The notes below the pieces were generated by a model. That model did no database searches. It was given only the letters and a program-made list of their open reading frames with translations, and had not been told where the DNA came from. Shown piece after piece: positions 1 to 6,900 of a stretch of DNA of 8,677 nt. This stretch comes from Peptococcaceae bacterium (GTDB lineage Bacteria > Bacillota > Desulfitobacteriia > Desulfitobacteriales > Desulfitobacteriaceae). The stretch covers positions 1-8,677 of the forward strand of contig JAITOS010000058.1 in NCBI GenBank assembly GCA_031289815.1, read 5' to 3'. Each line of letters starts with the position of its first letter. The stretch's first letter is position 1. The position numbers were made by a program, and so were the translations under genes.

Positions 1-89
1 GTGTCGTCTGGCATAAAGTATCGTCAACACGATTTTAACGGAATCAGCGCCAAAGAGCAACCGCGGCCAAAATCTTTCCTTTTGCTTCT

Positions 90-101
90 GTTACATGTAA
101 C
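90..101. repeat. 12-bp perfect palindrome upstream of the SASP gene
   Basis: GTTACATGTAAC is a perfect palindrome lying about 95 bases before the SASP start and about 10 bases before the candidate promoter. Its symmetry fits a binding site for a dimeric regulator, but no regulator is identified and a palindrome of this length can occur by chance. Near it, CTGACATAAGATATCGT at 108-124 echoes CTGGCATAAAGTATCGT at 8-24 with 14 of 17 identities, offset by exactly 100 bases. Confidence 0.35.
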
Positions 102-110
102 AATTACCTG

Positions 111-139
111 ACATAAGATATCGTTTTCGACAAATAATA
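111..139 (+). promoter_or_regulatory. Candidate forespore sigma-G-like promoter for the SASP gene
   Basis: ACATA (111-115) and AATAATA (133-139) are separated by 17 bases. They resemble the sigma-G consensus (G-H-A-T-R at -35, CATWHTA at -10), each with one mismatch in the conserved core. SASP genes are normally transcribed in the forespore by sigma-G, which is why this pattern was sought. A competing -10, CATAAGA at 112-118, exists, so the assignment is tentative. Transcription would begin near 146 and leave a leader of about 50 bases. Confidence 0.3.
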
Positions 140-194
140 TGAATGCTTCCACACTAAACCTAAAAAAAAATCTCTCAAGGAGGTACAACCAAGC

Positions 195-401
195 ATGACA
201 GGAGAAAGAAACTCGAATACCCCCGCGGTGCAAGGCTCTGAAGGCGCGTTAGACCAGTTCAAATGGGAAGTGGCCAATCAGTTGGGCGCTACGCTCGGCG
301 GCGACCGCACCAGCCGCGAAAACGGACGGGTCGGCGGCGAAATGACCAAGAGAATGATTCAGTTCGCTGAACAGAATCTAAAGGGCGGCAGCCGCATCTA
401 A
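195..401 (+). CDS. Alpha/beta-type small acid-soluble spore protein (SASP)
   Basis: Encodes a 68-residue protein of the alpha/beta SASP family. These proteins coat the DNA of dormant spores, shift it toward an A-like form, protect it from UV and chemical damage, and are degraded at germination by the GPR protease to feed outgrowth. The sequence has both conserved blocks: ALDQFKWEVANQLG (about residues 18-31), which contains the region where GPR cuts family members, and GGDRTSRENGRVGGEMTKRM (about 35-54). Length matches the usual 60-75 residues. The ATG at 195 follows AAGGAGGT at 177-184 with a 10-base spacer, an excellent ribosome site expected for an abundant protein. It appears monocistronic and ends just before a strong terminator. 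Sporulating bacteria usually carry several paralogues, so no specific ssp letter is assigned. It is the main evidence that the organism forms endospores. Confidence 0.97.
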   Translation: MTGERNSNTPAVQGSEGALDQFKWEVANQLGATLGGDRTSRENGRVGGEMTKRMIQFAEQNLKGGSRI

Positions 402-431
402 ACGGCGGTTCCGCAGGAGCTTCTTATCAGC

Positions 432-460
432 AAAAGGGCGCGGACAGCGCCCTTTTATTT
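432..460 (+). terminator. Rho-independent terminator between SASP and asnS
   Basis: A 10-bp perfect stem (AAAAGGGCGC at 432-441 paired with GCGCCCTTTT at 447-456) with a 5-base loop GGACA is followed by ATTT on the + strand. It lies 30 bases after the SASP stop and ends just before the asnS stop on the opposite strand. Because the stem is A-rich on one side and T-rich on the other, it can probably terminate both convergent genes. Confidence 0.9.
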
Positions 461-464
461 GCCG

Positions 465-1853
465 TTAAAACGCCGCCGATTTCACGGTGCGGGGGAAAGC
501 GATCACATCGCGGATATTAGCCATTCCCGTAAGATACATGATCAGCCGCTCGAAGCCCAAGCCAAAACCGGCGTGTTTCACCCCGCCGTAGCGGCGCAAA
601 TCCAGATACCAGGCATAGTCTTCCCGCCGCAAGCCCAGTTCTTCCATGCGTGCTTCCAGGATATCCAGCCGCTCTTCCCGCTGGCTGCCGCCGATGATCT
701 CGCCCACCCCCGGCACTAACAAATCCAGCGCCGCCACGGTTTTTTGATCGTCATTCAGGCGCATATAAAAGGCTTTAATCTCCTGGGGATAATCCGTGAC
801 AAAGACCGGCTTCCGGCAAATTTGCTCCGTCAGATAGCGCTCATGCTCCGTTTGCAAATCCTTTCCCCAAACGGCGGGATACTCAAACCGGTCATTATGG
901 GGGGCCAGCAGCGCAATGGCTTCCGTATAGGTGATACGCGCAAACTCCGATTTCACGATATTTTCTAATTTTTCTAAAAGGGCGCGGTCGGTAAAACGGT
1001 TAAAGAACTCCATTTCCGCCGCGGCGTTCTCCAGCACATAGCGGATAATATATTTGAGCATAGCTTCCGCTAAGCGCATATCATCTTGCAGGTCGGCAAA
1101 GGCGATCTCCGGTTCGATCATCCAGAATTCAGCCGCGTGTCTGGCGGTATTGGAATTCTCCGCCCGAAAAGTCGGGCCAAACGTGTACACCTTCTGGAAA
1201 GCCAGACAATAGGCTTCGGCGTTCAATTGACCGCTCACCGTCAGGCTCGTCTCCTGACCGAAGAAATCTCGGTGATAGGCCACCGCCCCGCCCTCGTCTT
1301 TGGGCACGTCCGCCGGATCAAAGGCCGTGACCCGGAACATTTCCCCGGCGCCCTCTGCGTCGCTGGCCGTGATGATCGGCGTTTGTACATAGACAAAGCC
1401 CCGTTCCTGAAAAAAACGGTGAATGGCGTAGGCCATCACGGAACGCACCCGAAAAACCGCGGCAAAGGTATTGGTTCTGGGCCGTAAATGCGCCAGTGTC
1501 CGCAGGAATTCCAGGCTGTGTCTTTTTTTCTGCAACGGATAATCCGCCGCGCAGACGCCTTCAACCGTGATCCGCTCCGCTTGCAATTCAAAGGCCTGCT
1601 TGGCCTGCGGGGTCAGAAGCAGCCGTCCTTCAATCCTCAGAGCGCTGCCCAGCGGCAGCTTCGCTATCTCCGCAAAATTAGCCAGCCGTTCCTCAAAAAC
1701 CACCTGTAGATTTTGAAAGAAGGTGCCGTCATTCAATTCGATAAAGCCGAAGGCCTTAGAGGCGCGGACGGTTCTCACCCAGCCGTTCACGATGATTACC
1801 TGAGCCGGGTATTTTTCCGGCTGAGCATAGATTTCTCTGATTAACACGGCCAT
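465..1853 (-). CDS. asnS: Asparaginyl-tRNA synthetase (AsnRS, class IIb)
   Basis: Predicted to charge tRNA-Asn with asparagine using ATP, in the cytoplasm. The 462-residue product matches the length of bacterial AsnRS. It has an N-terminal OB-fold anticodon-binding domain (about residues 18-97, including VNGWVRTVRASK) and a class II catalytic core: motif 2 FRAENSNT (229-236), the conserved GGSQREERLD (388-397) and motif 3 GFGLGFERL (429-437). AEFWMIEPEIAFADL and DFFGQETSLTVSGQL, from the insertion typical of AsnRS, separate it from AspRS. The start is placed at ATG 1853 because GGGGAGG lies 7 bases upstream and the protein then begins like its relatives. The frame continues back to a TTG at 1883, but that codon has no ribosome site. 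The gene lies 36 bp after lepB on the same strand and may be co-transcribed with it. Function is confidently assigned from family motifs. Confidence 0.97.
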   Translation of the reverse strand: MAVLIREIYAQPEKYPAQVIIVNGWVRTVRASKAFGFIELNDGTFFQNLQVVFEERLANFAEIAKLPLGSALRIEGRLLLTPQAKQAFELQAERITVEGVCAADYPLQKKRHSLEFLRTLAHLRPRTNTFAAVFRVRSVMAYAIHRFFQERGFVYVQTPIITASDAEGAGEMFRVTAFDPADVPKDEGGAVAYHRDFFGQETSLTVSGQLNAEAYCLAFQKVYTFGPTFRAENSNTARHAAEFWMIEPEIAFADLQDDMRLAEAMLKYIIRYVLENAAAEMEFFNRFTDRALLEKLENIVKSEFARITYTEAIALLAPHNDRFEYPAVWGKDLQTEHERYLTEQICRKPVFVTDYPQEIKAFYMRLNDDQKTVAALDLLVPGVGEIIGGSQREERLDILEARMEELGLRREDYAWYLDLRRYGGVKHAGFGLGFERLIMYLTGMANIRDVIAFPRTVKSAAF

Positions 1854-1889
1854 TCTCCGGCCTCCCCGCATTTTTTCGGGCAAAGGGCT

Positions 1890-2447
1890 TTATAGCCCGT
1901 ATCCCTCTTCTCCCGGGCCAGCCAGTTTGCCAAAGCTCTTCGCCGGCCAGCAGCGCACAAATACGCGTCCCGCAATATTTTTCGCCGGCAATACGCCCCA
2001 CTCATGACTGTCATTGCTGGAATTTCTATTATCTCCCATCATGAAAAAACAATTCTCGGGAATCCTTATTTCCTCAAAAGTATAGGAAGGCGGGCTGGTT
2101 AGATACTCCTCCGTTAAGGGCGCGCCGTTGATCCATACCTTCCCGTCGTGAACCGCCAGTTTTTCTCCCGGCAAACCGATGACTCTTTTGACCAAATCGC
2201 TGTCACTGTCCACCAGCTTCGCGGTGGCCGGCGCTCGAAACACAATGACGTCTCCCCGTTGGATCGCCGTAAAACGGCAGAACAGCTTATCGACGATCAA
2301 GCGGTCATTTAACTGAATGGTGGGCAGCATGGATCCCGTAGGGACGATGCGGACGTCAAACACATATAAGCGAATAACCAGGGAAATGATCCAGGCGACA
2401 AAGATCAACGCGACCCAACTCAGCAATTGTTTCAGAAATCCATTCAT
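1890..2447 (-). CDS. lepB: Type I signal peptidase
   Basis: Membrane-bound serine protease predicted to remove signal peptides from secreted preproteins at the outer face of the cytoplasmic membrane. The 185-residue protein has one N-terminal membrane segment (about 8-28), then box B PTGSMLPTI with nucleophile Ser39, box D DLVKRVIGLPGE with general base Lys87, and box E GDNRNSSNDSHEWG (138-151). The single membrane segment and short length fit the Gram-positive SipS/SipT-like type rather than the longer proteobacterial enzyme. The ATG at 2447 follows TTGGAGGG with a spacer of about 5-6 bases. Bacillota often carry several signal peptidase paralogues, so lepB here is a family-level symbol. No convincing promoter was recognised in the 190 bases upstream. 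Pairing with asnS is unusual and may be accidental. Confidence 0.95.
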   Translation of the reverse strand: MNGFLKQLLSWVALIFVAWIISLVIRLYVFDVRIVPTGSMLPTIQLNDRLIVDKLFCRFTAIQRGDVIVFRAPATAKLVDSDSDLVKRVIGLPGEKLAVHDGKVWINGAPLTEEYLTSPPSYTFEEIRIPENCFFMMGDNRNSSNDSHEWGVLPAKNIAGRVFVRCWPAKSFGKLAGPGEEGYGL

Positions 2448-2634
2448 CCTTACCCTCCAACATCCGCACGGTTTCTCTCATACACACACGATTTCTTTCA
2501 TAACATTTGTACATTCTCCTTCCGCCTAAAAAACTCCTTTCTCTTTTGGGAGATTTATTTTTCTGGTATTAAGTTCAGAAGGAAAGTAGTCGATAACAAA
2601 TATGTAAGGAAGTGTATCTGTTTATAAATAAGGT
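2448..2634. other. Leader and promoter region of lepB; no gene seen
   Basis: This AT-rich stretch is the only space available for the lepB promoter, which would read leftward. I found no -35/-10 pair good enough to call. On the minus strand there are two purine-rich ribosome-site-like tracts, AAAGGAG near 2537 and AAGGAG near 2520. The second is followed at suitable spacing by a three-codon frame, ATG TTA TGA. It also abuts a 52-codon frame that overlaps lepB out of phase. Neither is supported as a gene. Confidence 0.4.
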
Positions 2635-2730
2635 GGCGTAGCCCGCGGCGTAGCCCGCGGCGTAGCCCGCGGCGTAGCCCGCGGCGTAGCCCGCGGCGTA
2701 GCCCGCGGCGTAGCCCGCGGCGTAGCCCGC
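2635..2730. repeat. Eight perfect tandem copies of a 12-bp GC-rich repeat
   Basis: The unit GGCGTAGCCCGC is repeated eight times without a single mismatch (96 bp), followed by a partial GGC. It contains small internal symmetries (GGC-GTA-GCC and CCGCGG), so each unit can fold locally on either strand. The array is much richer in GC than its surroundings. It lies between the lepB upstream region and the signalling operon, ending 86 bases before the ATG of the response regulator. In one forward frame it would read Gly-Val-Ala-Arg, but a TAA at 2629-2631 precedes it and there is no usable start, so it is treated as non-coding. Perfect identity implies recent expansion or active homogenisation, so copy number is likely to vary between strains. 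Confidence 0.95.
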
Positions 2731-2816
2731 GGCTTTGCTTATGTGTCGGCGTTTTGCGGGAACCCAGGACTGTTTAGCTTGGCGGCGCCGTCAAATTATG
2801 CTGAAAAATAGGATGG
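2731..2816 (+). promoter_or_regulatory. Presumed promoter and leader region of the signalling operon
   Basis: The 86 bases between the repeat array and the first gene must carry its promoter unless transcription begins left of the array. The best sigma-A-like match is TTTAGC (about 2774-2779), 18 bases, then TATGCT (2798-2803). It matches the consensus at only 3 and 4 of 6 positions and would leave almost no leader, so it is weak. GGCGGCGCCG in the spacer is partly self-complementary and could be an operator. No stronger regulatory site was recognised. Confidence 0.2.
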
Positions 2817-3914
2817 ATGATTAAAAAAATGGAACACAAACCGCAAATTTTAGTGGTGGATGATGATCCAGTCAGCTTGAAAGTAGTCAGAAACGCGCTG
2901 ATGGCGAAATGGGACGTTGTGACGATTCCAGACGCCGAAAAGATGTTCGCGTTTATGAACTTTCGGGGTACGCCGGATCTCATCCTGTTAGACGTCCTCA
3001 TGAACGATGAGAACGGCTACGATGTTATCCTGCGTTTGAAGGATCATGATGCGACCCGCGATATTCCGGTGATATTCCTGACCTCAAGATCCACTGTTGA
3101 AGATGAGATGAAAGGGTTTTTGTCAGGCGCGGTGGATTACATCTCCAAGCCGTTTATCCCGCAGTTGCTGATGAAACGGATTGAACTGCATCTGCAATTA
3201 GCGAGACAGTCAAAAGAACTCAGCTACTTTAACTCCAACCTTCAGCAGATGGTGGACACGCGCACGAATACGGTGCTGAAGCTGCAAAAGGCCATACTCA
3301 ACTCGATCGGCGATATGGTGGAGTTTCGCGACGACGCGACCGGCGGTCATATCATGCGAACCGAAGGCTTTCTGCGGTTGCTGGTCGAGGAAATTCTGGA
3401 TCAGGGAATTTATCGTGATGCTACCTGCTTGTGGGACGTCGATCTGCTGGTACAGTCGTCGCAATTGCACGACGTAGGAAAAATCGCCATTCCCGACAAA
3501 GTGCTGCTGAAACAGGGTAAGCTGACGAACGATGAATTCGCGGTGATGAAAACGCACGTGAAGCAGGGCGAGCGGATCCTGGATAAAATCCAAAAAGAGT
3601 GCGGCGATAGTATGTTTTTGACCTACGCGCGCATTATGGCGAGCACGCATCACGAAAAATGGGACGGCTCCGGCTATCCTTACGGTCTGGCGGGTAAGGC
3701 TATTCCTCTGGAAGGCCGTCTGATGGCCTTTGCGGATGTCTACGACGCGCTCTTGTCCCGCCGCCCGTACAAGGAGCCGTTCTTATCGTCAGACGCGAGA
3801 CGGATTGTTATCGAAGCCAGCGGGAGCCATTTTGACCCGGCGCTTTTGCCGGTGTTCGCGGCGGCGGAATGTCGGTTCCGGCATGTTGAGCAGGAAATAT
3901 TTATACCCGGGTAA
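2817..3914 (+). CDS. REC-HD-GYP response regulator (predicted c-di-GMP phosphodiesterase)
   Basis: A 365-residue cytoplasmic response regulator. Residues about 9-125 form a receiver with acidic residues in VVDDDP, phospho-acceptor Asp59 in LILLDVLMND and Lys111 in ISKPF. After a helical linker comes an HD-GYP domain (about 165-355) with His178 (GGHIMRT), HD at 218-219 in LHDVGKIAIPD, His247, HH at 278-279 and GYP at 286-288 in WDGSGYP. HD-GYP enzymes hydrolyse cyclic-di-GMP, and all visible metal ligands and the GYP motif are intact, so activity is likely. The layout is that of RpfG-type regulators. The start is uncertain: ATG 2817 has no ribosome site at good spacing, while ATG 2829 (MEHKPQ) lies 12 bases after AGGATGG and may be the real start. 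The hybrid kinase 44 bp downstream is the obvious phosphodonor. Confidence 0.95.
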   Translation: MIKKMEHKPQILVVDDDPVSLKVVRNALMAKWDVVTIPDAEKMFAFMNFRGTPDLILLDVLMNDENGYDVILRLKDHDATRDIPVIFLTSRSTVEDEMKGFLSGAVDYISKPFIPQLLMKRIELHLQLARQSKELSYFNSNLQQMVDTRTNTVLKLQKAILNSIGDMVEFRDDATGGHIMRTEGFLRLLVEEILDQGIYRDATCLWDVDLLVQSSQLHDVGKIAIPDKVLLKQGKLTNDEFAVMKTHVKQGERILDKIQKECGDSMFLTYARIMASTHHEKWDGSGYPYGLAGKAIPLEGRLMAFADVYDALLSRRPYKEPFLSSDARRIVIEASGSHFDPALLPVFAAAECRFRHVEQEIFIPG

Positions 3915-3945
3915 ACCGCGAACGTCATAAAGAAAATACGGATAA

Positions 3946-3961
3946 AGAGGTGAGGCGGTTG
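3946..3961 (+). promoter_or_regulatory. Ribosome binding site that places the kinase start at a TTG
   Basis: AGAGGTGAGG (3946-3955 region) contains AGGTGA at 3948-3953, complementary to the 3' end of 16S rRNA, and is followed after five bases by TTG at 3959-3961. The in-frame GTG at 3950-3952 lies inside this ribosome site and has no site of its own, so TTG is the better initiation codon. Confidence 0.65.
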
Positions 3962-6900
3962 AAGGTTTGGAAACTTCGCGCCTATACGCGGCTGGTGATC
4001 GTTGGCTTTCTCGTCACGGTGCTCGTGGCCGTCCTGTTTTTTCTGTTGCTTCGGCAGCAGAACGAGAAATACAGCGCTTTCATCAAAGATTCCTATGGGG
4101 AATATATCGAATACTTGAACAAAGACACCCTGGCGAGTACCGCGCGGTACGTCGAACTGTCCCTCCCCATCCTGCACGATACGGAGCTGCTGAAGAGGGA
4201 AGCCGGCACGGACTGGTTTTGGGAAGAGTCGGCGCGGTTGACCCAAATGGCGGACATCTTTAATTTCGCCTATATTTATTATATCGAAAAAGCGGAGACC
4301 GGCGACGGTTATAACTTCCTCATGTCTTCCGGCATCGAGCGCGACGCGCACCCGGAGTGGCTCGGCAGCTCCACGTGGCAGGGTTCGCCGCCGGATTTTG
4401 TGGATAAAGCCTGGGAAACCGGGCAAATGACCTATTCCAGCACTCCGATCGCCAATGAGTGGGGAACGCTGATTTCGGCCGTCTTGCCTATTATCAATAA
4501 CGGCGTTGTGGTCGGCGTTTTGGGCGTGGATTATGACGTTTCGGTTCTGAATCCCCTGCTGGAACATCAGCAAGAACTGGAAAAACAGGAAACCGCAATG
4601 AGAAACAAGCTGTTTGCGGGCTACGCGGTTTTCTGTCTGCTCGTGATTCTCGCTATGCTGACTCAGATGCGGCTCGGCTACACCTACATGATCGTCCCGG
4701 TGGCGGAAACGGAGGCCAGCGCCCACACCCACCTGATGTTAAACGCGACCCCGCTGGCGTGCGCGATCTTCGACGACAACCTCAATATGCTGGATTGCAA
4801 TGAGATGACGCTACAGCTTTACGGTTTCGAGGACAAACAGGTGTGTTTGGATCATTTCTTTGACTATGCGCCGGAGCTACAGCCGGATGGAGCGCCCAGT
4901 CTTGATGTGGTCGAGAGGGAAGCCGTGAAGGTGCTGAAAGGCCCGTTATCCTCTTCGGTCTTTGAGTGGGAATACCGAGCTACGGACGGTTCTCCGTTGC
5001 CGCTGGAAGTGACGCTGGTGCGGATCCCCTGGTTTGACGGCTATCGCCTGGCGACCTACGGTCGGGATATGCGTGAGATTCAAGAAAAGAACCGGTTGAT
5101 CGCGGACGCGGAAAATGACTCGCACGCTATGCTGGACGCCAACCCCCTGGCGTGCAGCTTGTTTGACGAAAATCTCAAGATGATTGACTGCAATTTCGCG
5201 GCGGTGCGTTTATACGGCTTTGCCGACAAAGAAGACTGCATGGCGCGCTTTCGTGATACATCGCCGGAATTCCAGCCGGATGGGCAGCGAAGCGCCCAAA
5301 AGTACAAAGAGCTGCTGGAAAAAGGATTTGTGGACGGCGAATTGCGTTTTGCCTGGGTGCATCTGAATACCAGCGGCGAACCGATTCCCCTGGCGGTAAA
5401 CCTGGTGCGCCTCGGTCAGGGCGGGCGCGTCCGGCTGGCGTCCTACGCGCGTGATATGCGGCGAGAAAACGCGCATGAAGCCGAAATGCAACGCATACAG
5501 GTTGAGCTGGAGAACGCTCTGGTTCAAGCGCAGGAAGGCCTGAAAGCCAAGTCCGTCTTTTTGGCAAGGATGAGCCACGAACTCCGTACCCCCATGAACT
5601 CCGTGATCGGGGTGGCGGAAATGATGCTGCGCCGGCATTACTCGCAAGAGATTTCGGAATACCTGACCATTATTCGTCAGTCGGGACTGAGCTTGCTGGG
5701 GATCATTAACGACATTCTCGATTACTCGAAAATAGAAGCCGGACAGATCGAGATCAAAACCAGTGAATACGCCGTATCTTCTCTGCTGTATGATTTGACC
5801 AGCACGATCCGCGTGCGTTCGCTTGATAAGTCCGTCGCCTTTTCCGTCAAGGCGGATTCCAATATGCCGGCCCTCCTGATTGGCGATGTGATGCACATCC
5901 GTCAGATTGTTTTGAATCTGCTCGGCAACGCGGTCAAGTACACGCAGGCGGGCTATGTCGAATTGGAAGTGCAGTATGAAGAAACCGGCAACCGGCTGAT
6001 CCGGCTGATTTTCCGGGTGCGGGACACCGGGATCGGCATTAAAGAAACGGACATCGCCTCGGTATTTGAGGATTTCACGCGGGTGGAAGATTCAGAGCAT
6101 GAGCCGATCGAAGGAACGGGGCTCGGTCTCGCGATCGCCAACACCCTTTGCCGCGCTATGGGCGGGACGCTCAGCGTGACGAGCCAATACGGCGTCGGCT
6201 CTACCTTCACCTTCGAGATCGTCCAAGCCTATCCTTCCTACCAAAAGCTAGCGCATATCCCCGGCGCGTATGAAAAGCGGATTTTGTTTTTTGAAGGAAA
6301 TCCTGTCAACGCCTCCTCGCTGCGCTACGCGTTTACCAATCTGGGAGTCAACCCGGTGGGAACGGAAACGCTGGAAGAGTTTCAGCGTGAATTGGAGAAC
6401 AATATTTTCGATTTCGTCTTCCTTCCCGCTAAATACGCCGCGGACAGCGTCTATGCCCTAAGTAAGCACGGCCGGGAAACACAGATGATCGGTATGGTTG
6501 AACTTCAGGACTACATGCGCTACGTCGGCAACGTCAGGGTCGTGTTGCGACCGCTGTATTGCGTGGAAGTCGCCAATATCCTGAAAGGCATTTTTGACGA
6601 CGTTGCCCTGCTTGACAACGCGCCCCCGCTTCTCTCTTCGCCCACGGCGAGCGTTCTGATTGTCGATGATATGCCCACGAACCTGCGCGTGTCTAAAGAA
6701 CTGCTGTCGCTGTACAGCATCACGGCAGACGCCTGTTCCAGCGGCAACGAGGCGGTTCAGCTGGTGAAAGCGAACCGTTACGATCTCATTTTTATGGACC
6801 ATATGATGCCCGGTATCGACGGCGTGAAGGCTACTGCCGTCATTCGCGCCATCGGCGAAAACGACCCTTATTACCAAAATCTGCCTATCGTCATATTGAC

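Noticed and set aside
1854..1883. Upstream TTG start for asnS adding ten residues
   Set aside because: No ribosome site precedes TTG 1883, whereas ATG 1853 has GGGGAGG at good spacing and gives the usual family N terminus.
2357..2514. 52-codon frame upstream of and overlapping lepB out of phase (begins MYKCYERN)
   Set aside because: AAGGAGA touches its ATG, leaving no normal spacer, and the protein has no recognisable character. It is possibly a leader peptide but unsupported.
2635..2730. The 12-bp array as a CRISPR
   Set aside because: The units are contiguous with no spacers and far too short for CRISPR repeats.
2632..2811. Forward GVAR-repeat coding frame through the 12-bp array
   Set aside because: A TAA directly precedes it, there is no start codon or ribosome site, and it ends before the regulator gene.
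3740..4732. 330-codon open frame antisense to the HD-GYP end and kinase start
   Set aside because: It spans two clear genes on the other strand, has no domain or ribosome site, and its composition (many Gln, His, Arg) is that of an antisense shadow.
5210..5896. 228-codon antisense frame in the kinase gene
   Set aside because: It mirrors the PAS2-HisKA coding sequence, and no recognisable protein features are seen.
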